Below, one piece after another: positions 22,775 through 35,000 of a stretch of 64,000 nucleotides of DNA. Made by a program: the position numbers and the translations under genes. Numbering within the stretch: the first letter of the stretch is position 1; each line of letters begins with the position of its first letter. The notes beneath the pieces are model-generated. The model was not told the DNA's origin. It saw nothing but the letters and a program-made list of their open reading frames with translations, and did not search any database. The DNA comes from Cercis canadensis. Taxonomy: Eukaryota > Streptophyta > Magnoliopsida > Fabales > Fabaceae. The stretch covers positions 390,859 to 454,858 of the forward strand of contig QAOA01004005.1 in assembly GCA_003255065.1 (NCBI GenBank). Reading direction: 5' to 3'.

Positions 22775-23506
22775 GGCATGGCTTTGGAGGACACCAATAC
22801 AGAACAAGTGAAGTGGATCACTTGTGTTTCTGCCCACTCTGAGGCACACGGTTGTGTCCCTACTGAGACCAAGTCGTATCCTGGCTGTGTCGCAGCAACA
22901 GAGGCAACTAAGCTACTAGAAGCAGAACATGGGCCATGTCCTGGAACACAGGCCGTGTACTGGTCGTGTCGCTGCAACAGAGATAACTGAGTTTCTGGAA
23001 GAGGAACACGGGCATGCCCACTGTCGAACACAGTTGTGTTCCATGGCCGTGTAACGCTTTTTTATTTCTACGGGTTTTATTTCCTTTTGGGTTATTTGTC
23101 TTAATACTTGTAGAATTTTCTCCTAAACTATTTAAGGAGCTGAGGCCTTTGTCCTCAGATAACCAATTACATTTTAATAATAGAATTGAGAGTTTCTCTC
23201 TTGTTCTCTCCATGGAGAGCTCAAGCCACCTAGGTGGATTCCTAGCATGGTTTTTCTGAACCTTATCACTCTCCCCCTTCCCCAATCTAGAATGTGGCGG
23301 TGATTTATTCATTTCTTCACCTTGAACAAGTTGATTGTTGATTGTTCGGATTATGGAGGGTTAGTTAAGCTTTGCTGAAATTAGGTTGCCTAATTTGTTA
23401 ATCAAAGGTTTTCACCTAATTCCATTCATCTTTTCTTGATTTTCTGTTATTTTGACCTTACTTGGGATCCTTGGCTAGTTTGGATTGGATATGGCTTGAT
23501 TCTTCA
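22675..23506 (+). repeat. 3' LTR of the pol-less gypsy element
   Basis: Begins TGATAAGGATCAAGGAGG and ends ATTCTTCA; 832 bp, collinear with the 5' LTR, with several percent substitutions plus small rearrangements in the CACGG/CCGTGT region (22835-23055). Satellite B resumes immediately after (AGTAGTCCTTGGAGGAG). Confidence 0.85.
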
Positions 23507-26500
23507 AGTAGTCCTTGGAGGAGATAGAATGAAGGGCAAGAAAGCAGTCTACCAGTGAGTGACGTGATGCGCAAGAAACAAATTAACAAGAGAGTAGAGT
23601 GAGGTGCAAGTCCTAGAGTGACTTGGAGTGACGCGTAAGAAACTAATTCATTGGCGAGTTGAGTGTCATACAAGAAAGTTGTTCCTGAGGAACAGTGACC
23701 AACGCACAAGAAAGTATTCCTTGAGGGAGAAAGAGTGACGTGAAAGAAAGGAATCAACCAGTTAGTGGAGTGATGTGCAAGAAAAGCAGTGCTCGAGGTA
23801 GATGGAGAGATACACAAGAAAGCAGTCTTCTGGAAAATAGAGTGATTCAGAGGAAAACAATCCCGCGGGATGATGGAGTGTTGCGCAAGAAAGCAGTCCT
23901 TGGGGGAGATGGAATGATGGGAACGAAAGCAATCTACCAGCGAATGGCGCGGTGCATAAGAAAGCAACCGTCAGGTGAGATAGAGTGATGTGCAAGAAAC
24001 AAATTACTAAGATAGTAGAGTGAGGCACAAGGCAGCAGTCCTAGAGTGACTTAAAGTGACGTGCAAGAAACTAGTTCATCGATGAGTTGAGTGTCGGACA
24101 AGAAAGTAGTTCCTGTAGGACATTGACTGACGCATAACAAAGTATTTCTCGAGGGAGAAAGAGTGACGTGAAAGAGAGAAATCAGCTGGTGAGTGGAGTG
24201 ATGCACAAGAAAGTAGTGGTCGACTTAGATGGAGAGGTGCATAAGAAAGCAGTCCATTGGAAAATACAGTGATGCGAAAGAAAATAATCCCACGGGGTGA
24301 TGGAGTGATGCGCAAGAAAGCAGTCCTTGGAGGAGATGGAATGAAGGGCAAGAAAGCAATCTACCAGTGAGTGATATGACGCACAAGAAAGCAATCGTCG
24401 GGGTAGATTTAGTGACCCGCAAGAAAGAAATTAACAAGAGAGTAGAGTGAGGTGCAAGTCCTAGATGAACTGGAGTGACGAGTAAGAAACTAGTTCATTG
24501 GTGAGTTGAGTGTCGAACAAGAAAGTTGTTCCTGAGGAACATTGACCAATGTGCAAGAAAGTATTCCTCGAGGGAGAAAGAATGACATGAAAGAAAGGAA
24601 TCAGCTAGTGAGTGGAGTGATATGCAAGAAAAGTAGTGCTCGAGGTAGATGGAGAGATACACAAGAAAGTAGTCTTCTAGAATATAGAGTGATGTGGAGG
24701 AAAACAATCCCACGGGGTGATGGAGTGTTGAGCAAGAAAGTAGTCCTCGGGGGAGATGGAATGATGGGAACAAAAGTAATCTACCAACGAGTGGTGTGGT
24801 GCGCAAGAAAGCAATCGTCGGGTAAGATAGAGTGACGCACAAGAAACAAATTAGCAAGAGAGTAGAGTAAGGCATAAGGAAGCAGTCCTAGAGTGACTTA
24901 GAATGACGCACAAAAAATTAGTTAATCGGTGAGTTGAGTGTCAGACAAGAAAGTTGTTCTTGAGGATTATTGATTGACGCACAAGAAAGTATTCCTCGAG
25001 GGAGAAAGAGTGACACGACAGAAAGGAATCAGTCGGTGAGTGGAGTGATGCGCAAGAAAATCAGTGCTTGAGGTAGATGGAGAGATACACAAGAAAGCAG
25101 TCTTTTAGAAAATAGAGTGATGCGGAGGAAAACAATCCCACAGGGTGATGGAAAAAGAGTGACGCGAAAGAAAGCTGTCCTTGCAGGAGATTGAATGAAG
25201 GGCAAGAAAGCAGTCTACCAGCGAGTGACGTGTCGTGGAAGAAAGCAATCGTTGGGGTAGATTTAGTGACCCGTAAGAAACAAATTAGCAAGAGAGTAGA
25301 GTGAGGCGCAAGTCCTAAAGTGACTTGGAGTGACGCGCAAGAAACTAGTTCATCGGTGAGTTGAGTGTCGAACAAGAAAGTTGTTCTTGACAAACATTGA
25401 CTGACGCACAAGAAAGTATTCCTCGAGGGAGAAAGAGTGACGTGAAAGAAAGGAATCAACCTGTGAGTGGAGTGATCCGCAAGAAAAGCAATGCTCGAGG
25501 TAGATGGAGAGATACACAAGAAAGCAGTCTTCTAAAAAATAGAGTGATGCAGAGGAAAACAATCCCACAGGGTGATAGAGTGTTGCGTAAGAAAGCAGTC
25601 CTTGGGGGAGAAGAAATGATATGAACGAAAGCGATCTACCAGGGAGTGGTATGGTGCGCAAGAAAGCAACCGTCGGGTGAGATAGAGTGGCGTGCAAGAA
25701 ACAAATTAACAAGTGAGTTGAGTGAGGCACAACGAAGCAGTCCTAAAGTGACTTGGAGTGACGCGTAAGAAACTAGTTCATCGGTGAGTTGAGTGTCGGC
25801 CAAGAAAGTTGTTCTTGAGGAACATTGATTGACGCACAAGAAAGTATTCCTCGAGGAAGAAAGAGTGACGTGAAAGAAAGGAATCAGCCGGTGAGTGGAG
25901 TGATCCCCAAGAAAAGCAATGCTCGAGGTAGATGGAGAGATACACAAGAAAGCAGTCTTCTAAAAAATATAGTGATGCAGAGGAAAACATTCCCACGGGG
26001 TGATAGAGTGTTGCGCAAGAAAGCAGTCCTTGGGGGAGACGGAATGATGCGAACGAAAGTGATCTACCAGGGAGTGGTATGGTGCGCAAGAAAGCAACCG
26101 TCGGGTGAGATAGAGTGACGTGCAAGAAACAAATTAACAAGAAAGTGGGGTGAGGCACAATGAAGCAGTCCTAGAGTGACTTAGAGTGATGGGCGAAAAA
26201 CTAGATCATTGGCAAGTTGAGTGTTGGACAAGAAAGTTGTTCCTGACGAACAATGACTGACGCACAAGAAAGTATTCCTCGAGGGAGAAAGAGTGACGCG
26301 AAAGAAAGGAATCAGTCGGTTAATGGAGTAATGCACAAGAAAAGCAGTGCTCGATGTAGATGGAGAGATACACAAGAAAGTAGTCTTCTGAAAAATAGAG
26401 TGATGCAGAGGAAAACAATCCCACGGGATGATGGAGTGTTGCGCAAGAAAGCAGTCCTGGGGGAGACAAAATGTTGGGAACGAAAGCAATCTACCAACGA

Positions 26501-28614
26501 GTGGCGTGGTGCGCAAGAAAGCAATCGTTGCATGAGATGGAGTGACGCATAAGAAACAAATTAACAAAAGAGTAGAGTGAGGCACAAGGATCCAGTCCTA
26601 GAGTGACTTGGAGTGACGCGCGAGAAACTAGTTCATCGGTGAGTTGAGTGTCGGACAAGAAAGAAGTTCCTGTTGGACATTGACTGGCGCACAACAAAGG
26701 ATTTCTCGAGGGAGAAATAGTGACGTGAAAGAAAGAAATCAGCCGGTGAGTGGAGTCACGCACAAGAAAGTAGTGCTCGAGTTAGATGGAGACATGCAGA
26801 AGAAAGCTGTCCACTGGAAAATAGAGTGATGCGAAAGAAAACAATTTCACGGGGTGACGGAGTGATGCACGCAAGAAAGAAGTCCTTGGAAGAGATAGAA
26901 TAAAGGGCAAGAAAGCAGTCTACCAGCGAGTGATGTGACGCACGGGAAAGCAATCGATGGGGTAGATTAAGTGACCCTCCAGAAACAAATTTTCAAGAGA
27001 GTAGAGTGATGCACAAGTCCTAAAGTGACTTGGAGTGATACGTAAGAGACTAGTTCATCGGCAAGTTGAGTGTCAGACAAGAAAGTTGTTCCTGAGGAAC
27101 ATTGACTGACACACAAGAAAATATTCCTCGAGGGAGAAAGAGTGACGCGAAAGAAAAGAATCAGCCGGTGAGTGAAGTGATGTGCAAGAAAAGTAGTGCT
27201 CGAGGAAGATGAAGAGATACACAAGAAAGTAGTCGTTTGGAAAATAGAGTGATGTGGAGGAAAATAATCCCATGGGGTGATGGAGTGTAGCGAAAGAAAG
27301 TAGTCCTCGAGGGAGACGAAATGATGGGAACGAAAGCAATCTACTAGCGAGTGGCGTGGTGCACAAGAAAGCAATCATCTGGTGAGATAGAGGGATGCAC
27401 AAGAAACAAATTATCAAGAGAGTAGAGTGAGGCACAAGGAAGCAGTCCTAGAGTGACCAGGAGTGACGTGCGAGAAACTAGTTCATCGGTGAGTTGAGTG
27501 TCGGACAAGAAAGTAGTTCCTGTTGGACATTGATTGACGCACAATAATGTGTTTCTCGAGGGAGAAAGAATGACGTGAAAGAGAGAAATCAGCCGGTGAG
27601 TGGAGTGAAACTCAAGAAAGTAGTGTTCGAGTTAGATGGAAAGGTGCGAAAGAAAGTAGTCCACTGGAAAATAGAGTGATACGAAAGAAAACAATCCCAC
27701 GTGGTGATGGAGTGATGCGAGCAAGAAAGCAGTCCTTTTAGGAGATGGAATGAATGGAAATAAAGCAGTCTACCAACGAGTGACGTGACGAGCATGAAAG
27801 CAAACGTCAAGGTAGATTAAGTGACCTGCAAGAAACAAATTAACAAGAGAGTAGAGTGAGGCGCAAGCCCTAGAGTGACTTAGAATGACGTGCAAGAAAC
27901 TAGTTCATCGGCGAGTTGAGTGTCGAACAAGAAAGTTGTTCCTGAGGAACATTGACTGACGCACAACAAAGTATTCCTCAAGGGGGAAAGAGTGACGTGA
28001 AAGAAAGGAATCAGCCAGTGAGAGGAGTGATGCGCAAGAAAATCAGTGCTGGAGGTAGATGGAGAGATACACAAGAAAGCAGTCTTCTGGAAAATAGAGT
28101 GATGCGGAGGAAAATGATCCCACGAGGTGATGGAGTATTGTGCAAGAAAGTAGTCTTCGGGGGAGACAGAATGATGGGAATGAAAGCAATCTACCAGCGA
28201 GTGGCGTGGTGCGCAAGAAAGCAATCGTCGGGTGAGATAGAAGGACGCACAAGAAACAAATTATCAAGAAAGTAGAGTCAGGCACAAGGAAGCTGTCCTA
28301 GAGTCATTTAGAGTGACGCGCGAGAAACTAGTTCATCGGTTAGTTGAGTGTCGAACAAGAAAGTAGTTCCTATTGGACATTGATTGATGCACAACAAAGT
28401 ATTTCTCGAGGGAGAAAGAGTGACGCAAAAGAGAGAAATCAGCCGGTGAGTGCAGTGACGCGCAAGAAAGTAGTGCTCAAGTTAGATGGAGAGGTGCGAA
28501 AGAAAGTAGTCCACTGGAAAATAGAGTGATGCGAAAGAAAACAATCCCACGGGGTGATGGAGTGATGCCCGCAAGAAATCAGTCCTTGGAGGAGATGGAA
28601 TGAAAGGCAAGCAA
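23507..28614. repeat. Satellite B array, block 1 (about 427-bp higher-order unit)
   Basis: Higher-order tandem repeat. The marker CTAGTTCATCGG or its variant lies at about 24071, 24490, 24918, 25345, 25773, 26201, 26628, 27050, 27478, 27900 and 28328, so units are 419-428 bp. Each unit contains twelve monomers of 34-37 bp sharing a GAGTGACGCGCAAGAAAG core. Type I units carry GTAGTTCCTGTTGGACATTG and a monomer 9 lacking about 7 bp (about 421 bp); type II units carry GTTGTTCCTGAGGAACATTG (about 428 bp). From 26201 onward the types alternate; from 24490 to 26201 type II predominates. The minus strand has many open frames because the 36-bp monomer is 12 codons long; none looks like a gene. It ends in monomer 6 at an LTR fragment. 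Confidence 0.95.
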
Positions 28615-29410
28615 GCATTTTTGGAGGTTTATATGCTCAGATAGAGGCAGCCGAAATTCATTAGGATATTTTGTAGACAGCTTTTCTTGTTTTCTTAGTC
28701 TGTAAGTTTTCTCTCTAAGTTCTTTGTAAAACTTGGTTTCTCTTGTTCATGGAGGGCTGAATACTCAAATCAATCCAAGTTTTGGCTGTTCTGATTATTG
28801 ATTCTGAGATTATGCTTTGATTGATATTCATTTAATGGTTAATCTACTTCTTTGCTTCCTCTGAACTATTCTGTTTGAATTGCTTAAATTCGAATTTGGA
28901 TCTTGATGTGTTGATTGCTTAATTGCATGTGATAAAATAGGAACTTAAAGGTTAATTAATGTTTCTAAGCTTTTGGACAGATTAATTACCTTGGCTGGAT
29001 TCTGGACTTAGGTTAAACTAGATTTGAATGGGTGCTTAATTCATTTAGTCTTAGTTGATCCAAATTCTGGTTGCTTAACCAGTGGATATCCATAGAGGAC
29101 TGAGAGGTTTCTTGATATGTTCTAAGGCCAAGAACTAGGTTAATAATTGAATGGATTCTTGGAAATCAAGGATGGATTAAAATCAGAATTAGTTAAACTT
29201 GGATTGGTTGTTTTCCTTAAAGTTTACCACTTTTAATTAATTTTTGTTAATCACTTCAACCAAACAAAACCCCCTGTTTATATGTTCCTAATTCTGATTC
29301 ACTAATTAGAGTAATCGTTTGGTTCAACTTAGGGTTGCCTTATACTACAAGTAGCTTAGGTAAACCAACCTTAAACTTTCACTAATTTGAGGAGCCTCGG
29401 CAGCTCATCA
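28615..29410 (+). mobile_element. 5'-truncated LTR fragment (family of 7984/29428)
   Basis: The 3' part (about 796 bp) of the Athila-like LTR, from GCATTTTTGGAGG to the normal end CAGCTCATCA. The 5' part is missing. The satellite to its left stops in monomer 6, while satellite after its end resumes at the monomer 7/8 boundary, so roughly 45 bp of satellite appear to be lost together with the LTR 5' half; one deletion explains both. The fragment forms an inverted repeat with the LTR starting at 29428. Confidence 0.88.
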
Positions 29411-29427
29411 GTGAGATAGAGTGATGC
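29411..29427. repeat. Satellite B sliver between two LTRs
   Basis: GTGAGATAGAGTGATGC, 17 bp of satellite B (start of monomer 8). Its last five bases GATGC pair with GACAC at 30848-30852 as the target duplication of the following LTR. It is also the loop of the inverted LTR pair. Confidence 0.85.
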
Positions 29428-30847
29428 TAATGAGCTGCCGGGGCTCCTCAAATTAATGAAATGAAAGTCGGTTTAGCAAAGCTACTTGTAGAATAAGGCA
29501 AGACCAAGTCGAACCAAAGGACTACTCTAAGTAGTGAATCAGATTAAGAAACATATAAACAGGGGGGTTTGTTTTGTTGAAGTGATTGACAGAAAGTAAT
29601 TGAAAGTGGTAAACCTTAAGGAAAACAACCAAACCAAGTCTAACTTATTCTGATTTTAATCAATCCTTGATTTTAGAGAATCCATTCAATTATTAACCTA
29701 GTTCTTGGCCTTAGAACACATTAAGAAGCCTCTCAGTACTCTATGGATATCCACTAGTTATGCAACCAGAATTTGGATCAACTAAGACTAAATGAATTAA
29801 GCACTCATTCAAATCCAGTTTAACCTAAGTCCAGAATCTAGCCAAGGGTAAACAATCCATCCAAAAGCTTAGAAACATTGATTAACCTTTAATTTCCTCT
29901 TTTATCACATGCAATTAAGCAATCAACACATGAAAATCTAAATTCGAATTTAAGCAATTCAAACAGAATATTTCAGAGGGAGGAAAGAAGTAGATTAACC
30001 ACTAAATGAATAACAATCAAAGCATAATCTCAGAATTAATAATCAGAACAGCTAAAACCTAGATTGATTTGAGTATTCAGCCCTCCATGAACAAGAGGAA
30101 CCAAGTTTACAAAGAACTTAGAGAGAAAACTTAGAGACTAAGAAAAGTAGAAAAGTTGTCTACAAAATATCCTAATGAATTTCGGCTGCCTCTATCTGAG
30201 CATATAAACCTCCAAAAATGCATGCACACCCGAACTGCCCTTAGGGCAGATGCATTTCCATGGGCCTTAGCTTTCATTGAGCTTTGGTTTGGGCTCAATT
30301 GGACTTGTAATGAAGAAGTTAGACCCATTTAAGTGCCAACTGGTCTCTGGAATCATCAGCCAACTTTGACAGAAAATAAGACCATCTAAACGACACAATT
30401 TGGTGAACCGGCCTTCATAACAATTGAAGCTCTGCATCTTATCTTTCCAATGGGATCATTTTCAAGACCATATGACACATAAAGCTCAAGTTATAGTCCA
30501 AAAACTGCATACGGGTCAGGATCATGCGACAACATCTCTTCTCTGGTTTCCACGCTGCATATGACCAGCTAGACATCTGAATTAGAATTGGGACTCTGAA
30601 TCAAAGTTGTAGCGATTTCTCTTAGCTTTCCTACAAGGTAAGATTCAAAATTATAAGATATATAGAACTCAAGTTATTGCTGAAAAATAGAGATTGCATA
30701 AAATGCCTAGTATTGCTGAAAAATACAATTAGGCACAATTGCAAACCAAACTCATGAAATGTGGCCCAAGCCCACTCAATTAATCCCAAAAGAGGTTTAA
30801 AAGACTAAATATGAGAGTTGACTACTGTATAAAAAGTGTGTTCATTA
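29428..30847 (-). mobile_element. Solo LTR, minus orientation
   Basis: A 1,420-bp copy of the Athila-like LTR in reverse complement: it starts TAATGAGCTGCCGGGGCTCC and ends GTGTGTTCATTA, so the terminal TCATCA/TGATGA have each mutated by a transition. Flanking 5-mers GATGC and GACAC both derive from GACGC, the satellite B sequence at this site, by one CpG transition each on opposite strands. There is no internal region. Its closest relatives in the window are the copies at 17127 and 28615. Confidence 0.9.
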
Positions 30848-32463
30848 GACACGCAATAAACAAATTAAAAAGAGAGTAGAGTGAGGCACAAGGAAGCAGC
30901 CCTAGAGTGACTTGGAGTGATGCGCGAGAAACTAGTTCATCGCTAAGTTGAGTGTTGGAAAAGAAAGTAGTTCTGTTGGACATTGACTAACACACAACAA
31001 AGTATTTCTCGAGGGAGAAAGAGTAACGCGAAAGAGAGAAATCAGCCGGTGAGTGGAGTGACGCACAAGAAAGTAGTGCTCGAGTTAGATGCAGAGGTGC
31101 ACATGAAAGCAGTCCATTGGAAAATAGAGTGATGCGAAAGAAAACAATCCCACGGGGTGATGGAGTGATGCGCGAAAGAAAGCAGTCCTTGGAGGAGATC
31201 GAATGAAAGGCAAGAAAGCAGTCTACTAGTGAGTGACGTGACGCGCAAGAAAGCAATTCTCGGGGTAGATTTAGTGACCCACAAGAAACAAATCAAAAAT
31301 AGAGTAGAGCGAGGCGGATGTCCTAAAGTGACTTGGAGTGATGCACAAGAAACTAGTTCACCGGCGAGTTAAGTGTCGGACAAGAAAGTTGTTCTTGACG
31401 AACATTGACTGACTCACAAGAAAGTATTCCTTGAGGGAGAAAGAGTGACGCGAAAGAAAGGAATCAGTTGGTGAGTGGAGTCATGCGCAAGAAAAGCAGT
31501 GCTCGAGGTAGATGGAGAGAGACACAAGAAAGCAGTCTTCTAGAAAATAGAGTGATGTGGAGGAAAACAATCCCATGGGGTGATGGAGTGTTGCGTAAGA
31601 ATGCAGTCCTTGTGGGAGACGGAATGATGGTAATGAAAGCAATCTACTAGTGAGTGGCGTGGTGCACAAGAAAGCAATCGTCGGGTGAAATAAGGTGACG
31701 CACAAGAAACAAATTAACAAGAGAGTAGAGTGAGGCACAAGGAAGCAGTTCTAGAGTGATGTGTGAGAAACTAGTTCGTCGGTGAGTTAAGTGTCAGACA
31801 AGAAAGTATTTCCTGTTGGACATTGATTGACGCACAAAAAAGTATTTCTTGAGGGAGAAAAAGTGACAGGAAAGAGAGAAATCAGCCGGTGAGTGGAGTG
31901 ATATGCAAGAAAGTAGTGCTCGAGTTAGATGGAGAGGTGCACAAGAAAGCAGTCCACTGGAAAATAGAGTGATGCGAAAGAAAACAATCCCACGGGGTGA
32001 TAGATTTATGCGCACAAGAAAGCAGTCCTTGGAGGAGATGGAATGAAGGGCAATAAATAGTCTACCAATGAGTGACGTGACGCGCAAAAAAGCAATGGTC
32101 AGGGTAGATTTAGTGACCCGCAAGAAACAAATTAACAAAAGAGTAGAGTGAGGCACAAGTCCTTCAGTGACTTGGAGTGACACACAAGAAACTAGTTCAT
32201 CGATGAGTTGAGTGTCGAACAAGGAAGTTGTTCCAAAGGACCATTGACTGACGCACAAGAAAGTAGTCCTCGAGTGAGAAAGAGTGACACGAAAGAAAGG
32301 AATCAACCAGTGAGTAGAGTGATGCGCAAGAAAAGCAGTGCTCGAGGTATATGGAGAGGTAAAGCAGTCTTCTAGAAAATAGAGTGATGCGAAGGAAAAC
32401 AATCTCATAGGGTGATGGAGTGTTGTGCAAGAAAGCAGTCCTCGGGGGAGGCAGAATGATGGG
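30848..32463. repeat. Satellite B array, block 2
   Basis: Nearly four satellite B units continuing in phase after the solo LTR. Type I (about 30970) and type II (about 31390, 32220) units are present. A unit near 31750 has lost part of monomers 9-10 (ATGTGTGAGAAACTAG), and one near 32345 lost part of monomer 3. It ends with the target ATGGG (32459-32463) of the full-length element. Confidence 0.94.
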
Positions 32464-33859
32464 TGATGAACAGTATTTTTATATATTAATTAATCCCCAT
32501 TTTTAACATCCTAATCCTATTTGGGGCTTAAGTGTGTTTTTCAGCATTATTAGGGTTTTGACACTATTCTGTATTTCGGGTATATCTTTAGTTCTGGATG
32601 ACTAAAAATTGTGATTCTTGCCTTGTAGGATAGCTTCCAAAAATTTCATTCAGACCTCCAAGGCCAATTTAGACGTTCAGTGGATCAAATGTAACCCGGA
32701 AGTCAGAGTAGAGTTGCTGCCGCTGGATCCTGACCCGCATGCAGTGTTTGGACCATAACTTGTGTTGTACATGTCGTATGGACTTGAAACCGGTCCCATT
32801 GGAAAGCTAAGGCACATGGATTCAATTGTTATGAAGGGCGGTTCAACAAAATATGAATTTAAGATGGTCTTATTTCCTGTCGAAAATGGCTGATTAGTCC
32901 AGAGACCTATATGGACCTAGATGGACTTAAATGGGCTTAACTTCCTCAATTCAGGCCCAATTAGGCCCAAACTGGAATCCATTTGAAGCTGAGGTCCAGA
33001 GGTTTAAACTAGGTTAGGGGTAAATTATGTGTGCATGAAAGTTATGAAGTTATAAGCAGAGAAAGGAGGCAGACGAGTTATCAATTCTAGACTAGGCAGC
33101 TTTTGTTTTCTCTCTTGAAAAAGTTTGGAGCTCTTTGATTTATGACTGCACTTCTCCATTGCATCTTGGATTTCATGACCATGGAGGAGTAGAATCCTTG
33201 TAACCAAGTTAGAGTCCTGATTAAATTCGGTTTTGATTTTGAGATTATGTTCTTAATTGGATTAAACTTAATGCAATTTCTTCTTCTTTGAATTTCTGTC
33301 TTGCTTTAATTTTTGTATGAATTCATGGAGATCTTTGTGATTTATATGGATATTGAAGGAAGAAATAGAATTTAGATTGATCAATCTTTAATCTGTGGTT
33401 AGAATTCAAAGAAGCTATGCTATGTTAATTGATGTTCGGTTTTTAGATTAATCACTAATTGCTTAGTCTTTGTGATTAGAAGATTAGTGATTGTATGTGG
33501 TTAATCGAATTCTTAGTGATAACTTAGTAGGAATAATTAGTCACAATTAGAGATTTCGGTTGTGATTAAACTCAATTAGCATTGCTACATTAAGACTTAG
33601 TCACTCATGTTAATCTAGGATGAATCAAACCAGTTTTTGATGGATGTCTAGCTAGGTTATGCCTTTAATCAACTACATTAATCTTTGTTTAATTCTGCAA
33701 TTTACTATTATAATCTTGTTTCAAAAATCCCCTATTTTTAACTTGAAATTATTGATTACACATTGCATTCCTTGTGAGACAAACCCGGATTATGCCCTCT
33801 ATTGCATTCTAATTAGGGGATTCGATTTAATTTAATTGGTTAAGCAACAACACCAATCA
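32464..33859 (+). repeat. 5' LTR of the full-length Athila-like element
   Basis: 1,396 bp, TGATGAACAGTATTTT to ACACCAATCA. It is 60 bp shorter than the 3' LTR, mostly through one deletion near 32522 between short TTGGG repeats (the missing part is seen at about 42220-42270) and a smaller one near 32630. It shares a block of about 150 bp (GGATCCTGACCC... ATTGGAAAGCTAA... AAGATGGTCTTA) with the otherwise different LTRs at 7984 and 61588. Confidence 0.95.
33051..33056 (+). promoter_or_regulatory. Possible TATA box in the 5' LTR
   Basis: TATAAG, followed by CAGAGAAAGGAGGCAG, with the same arrangement in the 3' LTR (42810). In other LTRs of the window a TATA-like word also precedes a GGxGGCAG purine stretch, which suggests the U3/R boundary lies just downstream. 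This is inferred from position and composition only. Confidence 0.35.
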
Positions 33860-33864
33860 AATTT

Positions 33865-33881
33865 TGGCGCCGTTGCCGGGG
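33865..33881 (+). other. Primer-binding site, tRNA-Asp type
   Basis: TGGCGCCGTTGCCGGGG begins 5 bp after the LTR end. It is the exact complement of the 3' end of plant tRNA-Asp(GTC) including CCA, as I know that tRNA. The same 17-mer occurs at 63025 (plus) and 61322-61306 (minus). tRNA-Asp priming is typical of Athila elements. Confidence 0.93.
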
Positions 33882-35000
33882 AATGTTAATGTTAGTTGAT
33901 GATTTTAACTTCATTGTGTGAATTCTAGTCATTTGCTCCCATTTTCCCCCTTGTCTTCCTTGCATTTTGGCTTGATTCACTAATTTTCGCGTGTACTGTT
34001 CCGGCCAAAATATTTTGCTTCGATTGACCTGAAACTTGGTCAGTTGAAGGAAAAGGGGCCAACAATCAATAATCACAGCCTATGGCTGTGTGATCTACGT
34101 TTTTAAGCCAAATTCTACTGTTTTGACGACTTTTCCATTTTTTAAAGATTTTTTATTTCATTTTTGAATTCCATTTAGTCTCAGATTTCACCCTGTGGTG
34201 GTAGAAAAATTTTAAAAAAATGTTTAGATGGGTCTACTAGTGTTATTTTGCTCTCTTTTTACCTTTGTTTAGTGCATTTTGTGTGTTTCCATTTTAGTGC
34301 AATTATGTCACCCTGTGTGTGTTAATTCTGTTTCAGTGTATTTTAGTGCAATTCAAGTCCCTTGTATGAATTTTGGTGATTTGGTTCCATTTCCCCCTTG
34401 TTTTTCCTTTATTTTGGCTTGAATAAGTTGATTCCTTGAATTGATTGCTTTGTTAAATTCGGATTACTTTATGTCATTTAGTTGATCATATTTACTTTTT
34501 GTCATTTACCTTTTGTCATTTACTTTCTGTCGTTTAATTTCTGTCATTTACTTTATGTCATTTACTTTCTGTCATTTAATTTCTGTCGTTTAATTTCTGT
34601 CATTTAATTTCTGTCGATTAATTTCTGTCATTTGCTTTATGTCATTTACTTTTTGTCATTTAATTTTTGTCGATTAATTTCTGTCAATTACTTTCTGTCG
34701 ATTACTTTCTGTCATTTACTTTTTGTCATTTAATTTTTGTCATTTACTTTCTGTCATTTACTTTCTGTTAATTACTTTATGTCTTTTACTTTCTGTCATT
34801 TACTTTCTGTTAATTACTTTATGTCGTTTACTTTCTGCTTATTACTTTATGTTAATTACTTTATGTCATTTACTTTCTGCTGATTACTTTTTGTCGATTA
34901 CCTTCTGTTTTAGCCATTTTCTGTCCCTATTTCTGTGTTTCTGTGTTGTGTTCCTGTTTTAGTGTGTTTTGGCATTCTGCCAACCTTGTGTGCATTATGT
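33882..35000 (+). other. Leader (5' untranslated region) of the Athila-like element
   Basis: No protein-like frame. The segment TTGACCTGAAACTTGGTCAG plus following bases (about 34024-34110) is shared with the leader of the element at 61588 (about 63355-63440), including an AATCACAGCC-ATGGCTGTG inverted pair that could form a small hairpin. The minisatellite occupies 34463-34910. The gag start follows at 35001. Confidence 0.75.
34463..34910 (+). repeat. 14-bp minisatellite in the leader
   Basis: About 32 tandem copies of a 14-bp unit, for example TTTACTTTCTGTCA, with variants at positions 5-9 and 14 (CTTTTTG, AATTTCTG, ending A or G). The period is exactly 14 over most of the 448 bp. It lies in the untranslated leader between the primer site and gag. 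Because 14 is not a multiple of 3 and the unit contains TAA or TAC plus TGT, it has no sustained coding frame. The related leader at 63042-63713 has no such array. Confidence 0.9.

Larger units (their letters stand above)
15693..23506 (+). mobile_element. Pol-less Ty3/gypsy element with tRNA-Met primer site
   Basis: Two 832-bp direct LTRs (15693-16524 and 22675-23506) with TG...CA ends bracket an internal region with a primer-binding site, a broken gag, an aspartic protease, a long frame of unknown function and a polypurine tract. No reverse transcriptase, RNase H or integrase motif is found in any frame between protease and 3' LTR, so the element could only have moved with enzymes supplied in trans. 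Flanking satellite bases AGCAG (15686-15690, followed by CC) and AGTAG (23507-23511) may be a decayed target duplication, but this is imperfect. By eye the LTRs differ at several percent of sites, more than those of the element at 32464. A solo LTR is nested in the leader and an assembly join lies at 19459. Confidence 0.85.

Noticed and set aside
23507..28614. CRISPR-like appearance: a regular period of about 36 bp with a conserved core and variable parts
   Set aside because: The variable parts recur in fixed order every 427 bp, so they are not unique spacers, and the window is eukaryotic plant DNA full of LTR retrotransposons.
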